From the NCBI GenBank assembly GCA_009773765.1, contig WTWZ01000024.1, positions 1 through 64,000 of the forward strand: a stretch of 64,000 nucleotides of DNA. Reading direction: 5' to 3'. Shown one piece after another: positions 35,181 through 43,528 of the stretch. The DNA comes from Prolixibacteraceae bacterium. Its GTDB lineage: Bacteria > Bacteroidota > Bacteroidia > Bacteroidales > Prolixibacteraceae. The notes under the pieces are model-generated. The model was given only the letters and a program-made list of their open reading frames with translations. It made no database searches and was not told the DNA's origin. Position 1 is the stretch's first letter; every line of letters begins with the position of its first letter. Position numbers and translations under genes: made by a program.

Positions 35181-35240
35181 CTTTAAAAATTAACAATTAT
35201 AATGAGATGACTTTAAAAATTAACAATTATAATGAGATGA
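35181..35240 (+). repeat. Perfect 30-bp tandem duplication over a start region
   Basis: The 30-mer beginning CTTTAAAAATTAACAATTAT (35181-35210) is repeated exactly at 35211-35240. Each copy ends in AATGAGATGA, so the duplication places a second ATG in the same reading frame, 10 codons upstream of the original. Confidence 0.95.
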
Positions 35241-36145
35241 AAACGCATCATAAAATAATTATCGGGGATAGCCGAAATATGATTGAATTATCGGATAATT
35301 CAATACATCTCGCAATAACTTCACCACCTTACTGGCAACTTAAAGATTATGGTAACGAAAATCAGATTGGTTTTCATGACAACTACGAGAATTATATCAA
35401 CAACCTGAATTTAGTTTGGAAAGAATGCTATCGGGTTCTTCATAACGGGTGCAGGCTATGTATAAATATTGGCGACCAGTTTGCCCGTGCTGTTTATTAT
35501 GGCCGTTATAAAGTCATCCCTATTCGCGAAGAGATTATAAAGTTTTGCGAGAATATCGGTTTTGATTATATGGGTGCCATAATTTGGCAGAAAGTAACCA
35601 CATCGAATACAACAGGAGGTGGCGTGCAAATGGGGTCATATCCTTATCCAAGAAATGGAATCCTGAAACTGGATTATGAGTTTATCCTTATATTCAAAAA
35701 ATTAGGAGATGCCCCAAAACCAACTGCCGGACAAAAGGAACTTTCAAAAATGACATCTGAAGAGTGGAATACTTTTTTTGCGGGTCACTGGAACTTTGCC
35801 GGAGCAAGGCAAAATAATCATATGGCGATGTTTCCTGAAGAATTACAAAGGCGGTTAATAAAAATGTTTTCATTTATCGGAGAAACCATTCTCGACCCTT
35901 TTACAGGAAGTGGCACCACAGCATTAGCAGCGAGGAATGCAGACAGAAACTCGGTAGGATCTGAAATAAATACTGAATTTGTTCAAGTTATTAAGGAAAA
36001 ATTAGAAGTTAGGCAAACTGATTTGGTAGGTACTATCTATGAATTAAATAATTTTGATGTGCTCGTACTGGGTAGAGCTTTCCTTTCCAATGTTTTTCTC
36101 GTTTCTCAAAGAAGAATTTCAACTTTAATTCCTAACGCAGCATAG
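35237..36145 (+). CDS. Beta-class DNA methyltransferase (probable N4-cytosine), restriction-modification
   Basis: 302 residues from ATG 35237. A longer frame from ATG 35207 adds ten residues created by the tandem duplication; family members start near MKTHHKIIIGDSR, so I prefer the second ATG. Catalytic motif IV TSPPYWQLKDYG (~residues 28-39) precedes motif I DPFTGSGTTALAA, the permuted beta order; SPPY(W) is usual for N4-methylcytosine enzymes. AT-richer than the surroundings. It is followed 3 bp later by a PD-(D/E)XK protein and a small third gene, the layout of a compact type II system. Confidence 0.88.
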   Translation: MKTHHKIIIGDSRNMIELSDNSIHLAITSPPYWQLKDYGNENQIGFHDNYENYINNLNLVWKECYRVLHNGCRLCINIGDQFARAVYYGRYKVIPIREEIIKFCENIGFDYMGAIIWQKVTTSNTTGGGVQMGSYPYPRNGILKLDYEFILIFKKLGDAPKPTAGQKELSKMTSEEWNTFFAGHWNFAGARQNNHMAMFPEELQRRLIKMFSFIGETILDPFTGSGTTALAARNADRNSVGSEINTEFVQVIKEKLEVRQTDLVGTIYELNNFDVLVLGRAFLSNVFLVSQRRISTLIPNAA

Positions 36146-36148
36146 CAA

Positions 36149-37237
36149 ATGAAAGAAAGTTTAGTTCAATGGACATTACTTCAGAATTTAGAATACCTAT
36201 CTAAAACGCTTGATTTTAATATTTCAGTTAAAAAGGGTCAAGAAATATCAACCGACTTTGGTAGAATCGATTTCATACTTGAAAATAGTTTAAAAAATCA
36301 AATAATTGTTGAATTAGAAACAACACTTGATACTAGATCAAAACGAGATTATTGCTTTAATCAAGTATTAAATTACAAAAATGTCAGTTTTTCAGATAAA
36401 ACTGACTATTGTATTTTGTACGCAAATGAAACAAATGCAAGGTCTAAATTTATTATTAATGATTTCGGAATAGCAAATGATGTTTTAATAAAGACATACT
36501 CAATAAATGACGTAAAGAAACTTTACACATCAACAGTTGAAAGATTAAGTTTAAGTTTTGGATTAGCGATGCCAAAACCAGCTAATTATACTATTTGTTT
36601 TTTACGTTGGTTGAATAAAATTTTAAAACCCTTTAGAGATTTAGAAAAAAATACATTGACCGGAATAGAATTATCCAAATATTTTACTTCGCAAAATACT
36701 ACTAATTTTAAATGTTATTTAAGACTTGCATTGGATTTTGAGATGATTCAGCTTCACAATGGTAAATTTAGCATTGCAAGTAACGGATTAGAATATATCC
36801 AAAACTATAATCCTGATATTGATGTAACCAACAATTTATCTTCAATTGATTTAACTAATGAACAGAAAAAGATATTATTAAGAGTTATAACAAATGGAAA
36901 CTGGACCGCGCACAAAGTAAATATTTATTGGTTTCTTAGGTTTTTGGAAGTTACGAATGGGGAGTGGATACCCAATATTAAAGATTTTGAAAAGCATAAA
37001 TTAGATTTAGTTAACGGACTTTTCAGAACAAGTTATAGTTCAAGAACAATGTATGAATTTTTAAGTTTTGCCTGCAATTGGTGCATGGAATTGGGATTAG
37101 TTGATAGGATAAAATCTTCTTCCTATTATGATAAAATTTATTTGACCCCGTTAGGAATAGAAATTAACAACATTTTTAGTATGGATTTACAATTAAAGAA
37201 AAACAGACTAAATCTTAACTTCAAATATTTAGACTAA
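36149..37237 (+). CDS. Probable type II restriction endonuclease of PD-(D/E)XK type, unfamiliar family
   Basis: 362 residues. The first 80 residues carry the nuclease signature RIDFILENS (Asp41) ... IIVELET (Glu55-x-Glu57) and QVLNYKN (Q72xxxY76), a D...ExE plus QxxxY core. The rest (residues ~130-350) is helical with two winged-helix-like stretches, suited to DNA recognition. Low GC and N/I/K-rich. Placed between the methyltransferase (3-bp gap) and a small gene (1-bp overlap). I cannot match it to a named endonuclease family; function is inferred from the core motif and operon. Confidence 0.6.
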   Translation: MKESLVQWTLLQNLEYLSKTLDFNISVKKGQEISTDFGRIDFILENSLKNQIIVELETTLDTRSKRDYCFNQVLNYKNVSFSDKTDYCILYANETNARSKFIINDFGIANDVLIKTYSINDVKKLYTSTVERLSLSFGLAMPKPANYTICFLRWLNKILKPFRDLEKNTLTGIELSKYFTSQNTTNFKCYLRLALDFEMIQLHNGKFSIASNGLEYIQNYNPDIDVTNNLSSIDLTNEQKKILLRVITNGNWTAHKVNIYWFLRFLEVTNGEWIPNIKDFEKHKLDLVNGLFRTSYSSRTMYEFLSFACNWCMELGLVDRIKSSSYYDKIYLTPLGIEINNIFSMDLQLKKNRLNLNFKYLD

Positions 37238-37512
37238 TGAGTTTAGAAAATTTGTTTGAAAAATATCATGAATGTCATGATAGATTTACTTTTGACAATT
37301 TATTTAGAAAACTATTACTTTTTGGTTATACACATGAAGAAGCAAAGGATCTTATCCTCTGCAATTGTGCTTTATCAGCTATAATATTTCAAGAAAGATT
37401 AGAAAATGAATTATATATGAATATACAAATTGATAAAACAATTTCAGATGATTTACAGATAATCAAGAATGAAATTTTTAATTCTCTTATGCAAGAGAAA
37501 AATTTAAATTAG
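37237..37512 (+). CDS. Small protein of the restriction-modification operon
   Basis: 91 residues, acidic, helical, start codon overlapping the endonuclease stop (TAATG). No helix-turn-helix of a C-type controller is evident. Starts MSLENLFEKYHECHDRFTFD; contains a Cys-rich short stretch (ILCNCALSA). Its constant proximity suggests a subunit, inhibitor or immunity-type partner; no family recognised. Confidence 0.6.
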   Translation: MSLENLFEKYHECHDRFTFDNLFRKLLLFGYTHEEAKDLILCNCALSAIIFQERLENELYMNIQIDKTISDDLQIIKNEIFNSLMQEKNLN

Positions 37513-37602
37513 CTTTAAACAGTGCCATGAATCGATTTCAACAGAATTTTAAGGGAAATGCTGGTCTAATTCCTAAATTAAAAAACTAACCAATTTGAAA
37601 CA

Positions 37603-38619
37603 ATGATCCGCTTTTCGGAAAACTATTCACTAAATAAGCACAACACTTTTGGCATCAAGGTAAAGGCAAAGTATTTCTTTGAATTCACCGAACCCGATGA
37701 TTTGCTGCTTTTTTTTAACTCAAATAAAAGTTTGAAAAATGAAAAAATATGGGTTCTTGGAGGTGGTAGCAATGTATTATTTCTGAATGATTTCGATGGA
37801 TTGATAATTCATCCGAACATCCCCGGAATACAGATTGTGAAGGAAGACCGGCAAAACATCTGGGTAGAAGCTGGAGCGGGGGAAGTTTGGGACGAATTTG
37901 TTCAATATGCGGTTGATTGCCAGTTGGGCGGCGTTGAAAACCTTTCTTTGATTCCGGGACTGGTCGGAGCGGCGCCCGTGCAAAATATTGGCGCTTACGG
38001 GCAGGAAGTTGGAAATGTGGTTGTTAAAGTGAAAGGATTTGATCTGGACACAATGTTGAAATGCGAATTTTCGGCTGTACAGTGCGAATTTGGATACAGG
38101 AACAGCATTTTAAAAAGTACCTTCAAAAACAAATTCATAATTACATCAGTGGTTTTTAAACTCGAAAAATTCCCTGAATATGTTTTAAATTACGGCCAGG
38201 TGGCAGAAAAAGCAAGGGCGAAAGGTGAGATAAATCTTTCAGCAATCAGAGCGGCAATCATTGAAATACGCAAGTTGAAATTACCCGATGCAAAGGAATT
38301 GGGCAATGCCGGCAGTTTTTTTAAAAACCCCGAAGTTGATACTGAGTTTGCCGAACAATTAAAACTTCAGTTTGAAAACATTCCGGTTTACCCTGTAAAA
38401 AACAACAGGACAAAACTTGCTGCCGGTTGGCTTATTGAAAAGGCCGGCTGGAAAGGGGTCCGCGAAGGTAATGTTGGTGTTTACGAAAAACAGGCGCTGG
38501 TTTTGGTTAATTACGGAAACGCAACCGGACAACAGACGTATGATTTTTCGGAAAAAATAAAATTATCGGTTTTTAAAAAATTCGGAGTGGAACTTGAGCG
38601 CGAGGTGAATTGTGTGTAG
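37603..38619 (+). CDS. murB: UDP-N-acetylenolpyruvoylglucosamine reductase
   Basis: 338 residues. FAD-binding PP-loop domain with GGGSNVLFLNDF (~48-59) and GLVGAAPVQNIGAYGQE (~125-141), active-site Ser in GNAGSFFKNP (~236) and the C-terminal Glu/Asn region. Reduces UDP-GlcNAc-enolpyruvate to UDP-MurNAc in peptidoglycan synthesis. Type I MurB (like E. coli, with Tyr-containing insertion region). Follows the AT-rich RM operon, 90 bp apart. Confidence 0.97.
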   Translation: MIRFSENYSLNKHNTFGIKVKAKYFFEFTEPDDLLLFFNSNKSLKNEKIWVLGGGSNVLFLNDFDGLIIHPNIPGIQIVKEDRQNIWVEAGAGEVWDEFVQYAVDCQLGGVENLSLIPGLVGAAPVQNIGAYGQEVGNVVVKVKGFDLDTMLKCEFSAVQCEFGYRNSILKSTFKNKFIITSVVFKLEKFPEYVLNYGQVAEKARAKGEINLSAIRAAIIEIRKLKLPDAKELGNAGSFFKNPEVDTEFAEQLKLQFENIPVYPVKNNRTKLAAGWLIEKAGWKGVREGNVGVYEKQALVLVNYGNATGQQTYDFSEKIKLSVFKKFGVELEREVNCV

Positions 38620-38627
38620 AGAGCCCC

Positions 38628-38727
38628 ATCCCAGCCATCCCCAGAGGGGAAGTAGGAAAATGGGTTAGGTTTAATTTGAATATTGTATTTTTTTCCCCTC
38701 CCCCCGGGGGAGGTTAGGAGGGGCACT
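38628..38727. repeat. GC-rich intergenic palindromic repeat (murB-mltG)
   Basis: Contains CCCATCCC...CCAGAGGGG and CCCCTCCCCCCGGGGGAGGTTAGGAGGGG, multiple C-tracts complementary to G-tracts. This is the Bacteroidota-style GC-rich intergenic repeat; a related one lies at about 43385-43413. It may act as a bidirectional terminator between the converging genes. Confidence 0.6.
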
Positions 38728-39786
38728 TTATTTGATGTTCAATTTATTAAGTGCTGCCCTATATTTTGCAGCATTCCGGCTGTGTTCGGCAAGTGTAACC
38801 GCAAAATTATGATACCCTGAAAAATCTTCTTTGGCACACATGAAAAAGTAATTGTGCTTTTCATGGTTTAAAACCGCATCAATGGACGAAGTTTCAGGGA
38901 AACAGATTGGCCCCGGCGGCAATCCGGCATATTTGTACGTGTTGTATGGCGAATCAATTTGAAGATGTATATTTAAAATTCGCTTCAGGGAAAAATCGCC
39001 AACTGCATATTTTACAGTTGGGTCAGCCTGAAGTAACTGGCCGCGGTTTAACCGGTTAATATACAAACCGGCAATCCGGGGCATTTCTTCATTTTTTGCC
39101 GTTTCGCCCTGTACAATTGACGCCAGAATGGTAACTTCCACCGGTGAAAGGTTGATATTTTTCGCCTTTTTTCTTCGCTCCTCATTCCAAAACCGGTCGA
39201 ATTCAGTTTTCATCCTTTTGGCAAACTCTTCGGCAGTGGTTGTCCAGTAAAACTGGTAAGTGTTAGGGATAAACATGGCGCGGTAGGTTTCTGCGCCAAA
39301 TCCAAACTCCTCAATCTGGTTTTCATCATCAAACAAATTCAGTATCGAAAGCGAATCGGCGATCAGGTATTTACTTACTTTTCCGGCCAAATCTTCTTTA
39401 GTCCGAATATTGTTGAAAGTTACATTCAGCGGGGTTTGCAAGCCTCCTTTTAATGTATTCACTATTTGGTTGGTATTCATCCCTTTCTTCAAAAGATAAC
39501 GACCTGTTTTAACCGATTGCGAAAATTCTTTCTTTTTTGAAACCCATTGAAAAGCTTTTAAACTAATCAGCACACCATTAAGTTTTAAGTTTTCGGTTAA
39601 CTGCTCAAAACTATCTCCGGGATGTATATATAAAACAAATTCGGTTTTAACATTTTCCCTGAAAACATACTGATAAAGCTGGTACCCACGGATTCCGGCC
39701 ACTATAAATGCAATAGCGACAAAAATAATTATGAATTTCCCGATTCGCGGAAACAACATCATTTTGTTATTTTGATTGATAGACAT
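38728..39786 (-). CDS. mltG: Endolytic peptidoglycan transglycosylase MltG
   Basis: 352 residues with an N-terminal membrane anchor (FIIIFVAIAFIVAGIRGY), LysM-like subdomain (HPGDSFEQLTENLKLNG) and the YceG/MltG domain with ASIVQGETAKNEEMPRIAGL (catalytic Glu, ~225) and LLQADPTVKYAVGD, SPYNTYKYAGLPPGPICFP. Cleaves nascent glycan strands, setting strand length. Downstream of a HEPN remnant in the same direction. Confidence 0.95.
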   Translation of the reverse strand: MSINQNNKMMLFPRIGKFIIIFVAIAFIVAGIRGYQLYQYVFRENVKTEFVLYIHPGDSFEQLTENLKLNGVLISLKAFQWVSKKKEFSQSVKTGRYLLKKGMNTNQIVNTLKGGLQTPLNVTFNNIRTKEDLAGKVSKYLIADSLSILNLFDDENQIEEFGFGAETYRAMFIPNTYQFYWTTTAEEFAKRMKTEFDRFWNEERRKKAKNINLSPVEVTILASIVQGETAKNEEMPRIAGLYINRLNRGQLLQADPTVKYAVGDFSLKRILNIHLQIDSPYNTYKYAGLPPGPICFPETSSIDAVLNHEKHNYFFMCAKEDFSGYHNFAVTLAEHSRNAAKYRAALNKLNIK

Positions 39787-39805
39787 TTAAAGGCTTTAAT
39801 GATTA

Positions 39806-39907
39806 TTAATTTAAAAGGGAGGAAATTTCAGCAATGAATTCGTTGGCTTCATCGTAGGTTTCCGTAGCCCTTGAAAAACGGTATTTAATCAATTCCACGG
39901 AATTCAT
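39806..39907 (-). pseudogene. Truncated HEPN-domain protein (HepT-like)
   Basis: ATG overlaps the stop of the MNT gene by 4 bp (ATGA). The 33-residue frame MNSVELIKYRFSRATETYDE to ANEFIAEISSLLN matches only the first helix of HepT-like HEPN proteins (VELIKYRLERAKET...EA), which normally exceed 110 residues and carry RxxxxxH. The remaining three quarters of the gene are absent, so it is a deletion remnant. Confidence 0.7.
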
Positions 39908-40215
39908 ATTTCGATACCATCTTTTAAAATATTACTGTAAATAGGTGTATTTGCGCAATCTTCCCAACTTTTAAAGTTTTGAATAATTCCGGTGAGAACT
40001 TCGTCTGTTTCAAGTTCTGTTTCAAATAATTCGTCACTTATTCTGTTTTTTAATTCTCTGGTAACCGCGAAATGGGTCAAAATAAGAAAATCCCAATCCG
40101 ATTCTTTTTTTGCATCATTTCTTGCCCGTGATCCTAAAAGTATAATTTTAGCTTTGGAATCAATTTTACAAATGCGTGATTTGACCATCGACAATATGAA
40201 ATTCCTTTTATCCAT
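39904..40215 (-). CDS. MNT-type nucleotidyltransferase (MntA antitoxin)
   Basis: 103 residues. Nucleotidyltransferase motif GSRARNDAKKESDWDFLILT (Gly-Ser and Asp-x-Asp, ~28-47) typical of minimal nucleotidyltransferases that AMPylate or block a HEPN toxin. The paired HEPN gene overlaps at the stop codon but is truncated, so the module is no longer functional as a toxin-antitoxin unit. Encoded divergently from the flavodiiron gene. Confidence 0.8.
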   Translation of the reverse strand: MDKRNFILSMVKSRICKIDSKAKIILLGSRARNDAKKESDWDFLILTHFAVTRELKNRISDELFETELETDEVLTGIIQNFKSWEDCANTPIYSNILKDGIEI

Positions 40216-40337
40216 GAATTCAAAGATAGAACATTTTTAGAAAATTACCTTCGGTTAATAGTGTATCCCTGGTCATATCTGATTCCTGATTTATTTCTCA
40301 GGTTTTTAAATTTCACTTCAGTTCAACATAAAATCAT

Positions 40338-40345
40338 TAATTTCG
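40338..40345 (+). promoter_or_regulatory. Near-match -7 element for flavodiiron protein
   Basis: TAATTTCG differs from TAnnTTTG by one base, 33 bp before the ATG at 40378. Confidence 0.35.
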
Positions 40346-40377
40346 CAGATTGAAAATTCAACATAAAGATAAAGGTT

Positions 40378-41568
40378 ATGCAAAAAGTAAATCTTGCCGA
40401 AAAAATATATTATCTGGGGTTCAACGACAGGCGAACACATCTTTTTGAAAATATCTGGCCAATCCCGCATGGAATTTCATATAGTTCGTATTTAATTGTT
40501 GATGACAAAATTGCGTTAATTGATACAGTTGAACGCTCGTTTATTGATGATTATCTTGAACAAATTGAAGATATTATCGGCAATCGCGAAGTTGATTATC
40601 TAATCATCAATCACATGGAACCCGACCATTCGGGGGCGTTAAAAGCCATCGTGCAGAAATACCCGAATGTGGTTTTGGTGGGCAATAAAAAAACGTTTGG
40701 CTTTGTAGAAACTTTTTACATTAAGCCCCAAAAAGTATTGATGGTTCGCGACGATGAAACACTGGATTTGGGAAAACATAAATTGCAATTCCAAATGATT
40801 CCGATGGTGCACTGGCCCGAAACCATGGTGACTTTTGAGGAAACAAACAAAATTCTTTTCTCAGGCGATGCTTTTGGCAGTTACGGAACTTTGGACGGCG
40901 GGATTTTCGATGACGAAATCAACCTCGATTTTTATGAAGTTGAAGTGATGCGTTATTTCACCAACATTGTTGGAAAATACTGTCCGCATACACAGCGCGC
41001 CATTAAAAAACTTGCACCGCTCGACATAAAAATGATTGCTGCTACACACGGCCCCGTTTGGCGTACCAACCTCGACTGGATTTTAACCCGTTACAACAAA
41101 TGGAGCTCTTATGATTTGGATCTGGGAGTTGTTATTGTTTACGGCTCGATGTATGGAAACACTCAGAAAATGGCCGAAGTAATTGCCCGTCGGATTGCTG
41201 AACGCGGTATCAAAAATATCCGTGTTTACGATGCATCAAAAACCCATTCGTCATACATTATCAACGACATTTTTAAATACAAAGGATTTATTGTTGGGAG
41301 CGCGGCATACAACAATGCGCTTTTTCCCAATGTTGAAATATTGCTTTCAACTATTGAACACATGGCGCCTAAAAACCATTACCTCGGCATTTTTGGCAAC
41401 TACTCCTGGAACGGCGGCGGGGTGAAAAACCTGCTGGCCTTTGCTGAAAACATCAAGTGGGAAATGGTTTATACGCCCGTTGAAGAACAGGGGGCGTTAA
41501 AACCCGGCAACCGCGAAGAATTGATTAAACTGGCGGATGCGATGGCGGATAAGCTTCTTGGTGTTTAA
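40378..41568 (+). CDS. A-type flavodiiron protein (FprA-like)
   Basis: 396 residues. N-terminal metallo-beta-lactamase domain with the di-iron ligands HMEPDHSGALKA (H-x-E-x-D-H, ~79-84), HWPETM, GDAFGSYG and THGPVWR; C-terminal flavodoxin domain with the FMN loop GSMYGNTQKMAE (~258) and YSWNGGG. Reduces O2 to water and/or NO to N2O in microaerobes, with electrons from rubredoxin or another partner not in the window. Length of the minimal A class without extra domain. Confidence 0.95.
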   Translation: MQKVNLAEKIYYLGFNDRRTHLFENIWPIPHGISYSSYLIVDDKIALIDTVERSFIDDYLEQIEDIIGNREVDYLIINHMEPDHSGALKAIVQKYPNVVLVGNKKTFGFVETFYIKPQKVLMVRDDETLDLGKHKLQFQMIPMVHWPETMVTFEETNKILFSGDAFGSYGTLDGGIFDDEINLDFYEVEVMRYFTNIVGKYCPHTQRAIKKLAPLDIKMIAATHGPVWRTNLDWILTRYNKWSSYDLDLGVVIVYGSMYGNTQKMAEVIARRIAERGIKNIRVYDASKTHSSYIINDIFKYKGFIVGSAAYNNALFPNVEILLSTIEHMAPKNHYLGIFGNYSWNGGGVKNLLAFAENIKWEMVYTPVEEQGALKPGNREELIKLADAMADKLLGV

Positions 41569-41574
41569 AATAAA

Positions 41575-41889
41575 TCAGTTTATGTTTTTGATTGGAATAC
41601 CAAATTTCAGGATTTCATTTACAACTGGATTACTTTGATTAAAATCGTCAATCATAAAAGGGTGTGGTTCAATTCTTAAGTCGATTTTTCGGCGGAGTTT
41701 CATCATTTCAATTTGAGTGTCAATGATATCAACTATATTGTTTATTACAATGGCTATATCGATATCACTGTCATCATGATTTGTCCCCTTTGCAAAGGAG
41801 CCAAATAAAATCGCTTGTTTTATGCTATATTTTGTACTAATGGAATCAATATAATCCCTGGCTATTTTTATAGCTTCTCCTTTATCCAT
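41575..41889 (-). CDS. MNT-type nucleotidyltransferase, antitoxin of second HEPN pair
   Basis: 104 residues. Motif FGSFAKGTNHDDSDIDIAIV (~30-49) is the canonical GSxAxG...SDxDxxV of minimal nucleotidyltransferases. The start overlaps the HEPN end by 22 bp, so the two are coupled. In the characterised MntA-HepT system the nucleotidyltransferase AMPylates and neutralises the HEPN RNase; the order HEPN then MNT is as here. Confidence 0.85.
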   Translation of the reverse strand: MDKGEAIKIARDYIDSISTKYSIKQAILFGSFAKGTNHDDSDIDIAIVINNIVDIIDTQIEMMKLRRKIDLRIEPHPFMIDDFNQSNPVVNEILKFGIPIKNIN

Positions 41890-42266
41890 AATTGTACAAT
41901 TTTTATTTTTTCAATCCATTCTGAAGTAAATTCCACAGTACATTTTCTGTAAAATGCCTCCTTATAACTATCATATCGTGCATTCATGTTGAATGTCGAA
42001 ATTGTATCAAGCCAATCTAAATATTCTTCTGAAAAGGAAATTCCTGATAACCTGGCCAATTTAGTTAAATCATGTGTAAATGGTGCGTGGTCGGAAGTTT
42101 GTTTTACAACACATGCTTTGGGTAATCTTTCAATTACGATGTGTCCAATAAATAATGACCAATGATTGTCCCCTGAATTATAAAGGTTCATCATTGTTAT
42201 AAAATCCTTATCAGATGTATTAATCCAGTGATTATAAGTTTTTTCAATATCAATCTTATCTGTCAT
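41868..42266 (-). CDS. HEPN-domain protein, toxin partner of nucleotidyltransferase
   Basis: 132 residues from ATG 42266; a longer frame begins at TTG 42284 (six more residues). Helical HEPN pattern: IDIEKTYNHWINTSDKDFIT, then FIGHIVIERLPKACVVKQTS, then THDLTKLARLSGIS and ARYDSYKEAFYRKCTVEFTS. Such proteins are RNases or nucleotide-binding toxins; the RxxxxH of classic HepT is not obvious, so activity is uncertain. Pair is intact, in contrast to the truncated one 2 kb away. Confidence 0.8.
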   Translation of the reverse strand: MTDKIDIEKTYNHWINTSDKDFITMMNLYNSGDNHWSLFIGHIVIERLPKACVVKQTSDHAPFTHDLTKLARLSGISFSEEYLDWLDTISTFNMNARYDSYKEAFYRKCTVEFTSEWIEKIKIVQLWIKEKL

Positions 42267-42616
42267 TTTTAAAATTTTACTCAAAGTTAGCGAAATTCAT
42301 GAATAATAATATCTCATTCGCTTCCACTACCCATGTAAGATAAACAAAGTAATGATAAAGAATCTGATATTAAATGGAAAGTTCGCTTGCATATTTGTAA
42401 GCCGATGGACTGGTGAATCCTGTTTTGAAGCAATATTTATTGAACAGGTGAAGGAAATTCACCATCTCAAAATCGAAAACCACGGGCTCAACTTCCAGAC
42501 CGTTCACCTGCTGAATTTTGTTCAGTTGGTGAATTGAGGAAGAGGGTTAATGATGAATGGAAGAGAGCAATAAATTTCCGGATTTTTTCTAATTTAGCCA
42601 CACTAAAAAAATAAAA
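42267..42616. other. 350-bp region without clear gene
   Basis: A 61-codon frame at 42352-42537 (plus strand) contains complementary GGTGAA/TTCACC segments, so it may be structured RNA or chance. I see no recognisable domain. The rest is AT-rich spacer between the HEPN and SGNH genes. Confidence 0.3.
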
Positions 42617-43381
42617 ATGAACTTGTCACGCCGTAGTTTTTTTACCAAATCAGCAGTTGGGGCAGCTGCATTTGTCAGTATTCCATCGATTGTTTCTGCA
42701 AGCATCGCTCCCGAAAAGGAGAAATCACAGGATAAATACACTCTTTTCGAAAATGGAAATACCATTCTTTTTCAGGGCGATTCGATTACCGATGCCGGAC
42801 GTGATAGGGAAAAGGAATTGCCAAATATAGCGCGGTCGTTTGGTTTGGGTTACGCTTTTATTGCAGCATCAGCATTGTTGAAGGCTTTGCCCGAAAAAAA
42901 CCTGGCCATATATAACCGGGGAATTAGCGGCAATAAAGTTTACCAGTTGGCAGAACGATGGCAAAAAGATTGCCTCGATTTAAAACCCGATGTTTTAAGC
43001 ATTTTAATCGGCGTAAACGATTACTGGCACAAACGAAACGGACAGTATGACGGAACAGTTGAAGTGTATGAAAAAGATTACAGAAAACTTATTCAATCGA
43101 CAAAAGAAAAGCTGCCAAATATAAAACTGATCATCTGCGAGCCGTTTTATGTTTTGAAAACTTCGGCAGTGGATGGAACCTGGGCGGCACCAATGAAGGA
43201 ATACCAGGAAGCTGCAAAACAAATTGCCCATGATTTTAACACTTTGTGGGTTCCTTTTCAACAGGTTTTCGATGAGGCAGTAAAACATGCCCCGGCTACA
43301 TACTGGACCAGCGACGGAGTTCATCCCGGAATGCCAGGCGCCCAACTAATGGCTGAAGCCTGGCTGCGGGTGGTGGGGTAG
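42617..43381 (+). CDS. SGNH/GDSL-type esterase, Tat-exported
   Basis: 254 residues. Twin-arginine signal (MNLSRRSFFTKSAVGAAAFV), then GDSL motif FQGDSITDAGRDR (nucleophile Ser, ~57), block III GVNDYWHK and block V SDGVHPGMPG (catalytic Asp-His). Active on esters such as acetylated sugars in the periplasm; the closest members in this phylum are rhamnogalacturonan acetylesterase-like. Single gene, following a HEPN/MNT module in the opposite direction. Confidence 0.9.
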   Translation: MNLSRRSFFTKSAVGAAAFVSIPSIVSASIAPEKEKSQDKYTLFENGNTILFQGDSITDAGRDREKELPNIARSFGLGYAFIAASALLKALPEKNLAIYNRGISGNKVYQLAERWQKDCLDLKPDVLSILIGVNDYWHKRNGQYDGTVEVYEKDYRKLIQSTKEKLPNIKLIICEPFYVLKTSAVDGTWAAPMKEYQEAAKQIAHDFNTLWVPFQQVFDEAVKHAPATYWTSDGVHPGMPGAQLMAEAWLRVVG

Positions 43382-43528
43382 GGAAGCCTCCCCCAACCCC
43401 TCATAGGGAGGGGAGAAACGAAAGAAAGGTGAAATCTAAAATATCGAATAAGGAATAAGAAATTAGAAAGTGGATATGAAATCGGATTTTAACTTTCTGA
43501 TTTGTATTCCTTATTTCTTATTTTGACT
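43382..43528. repeat. Intergenic palindromic repeats
   Basis: First a C/G-rich element with CCTCCCC...GGGAGGGG (43385-43413), related to that after murB. Then a long imperfect inverted repeat whose clearest arms are ATAAGGAATA (43448-43457) and TATTCCTTAT (43505-43514). It separates converging genes and may terminate both. Confidence 0.5.

Noticed and set aside
42352-42537. 61-residue plus-strand ORF as a gene
   Set aside because: No domain, no promoter, and complementary GGTGAA/TTCACC repeats suggest structure rather than coding.
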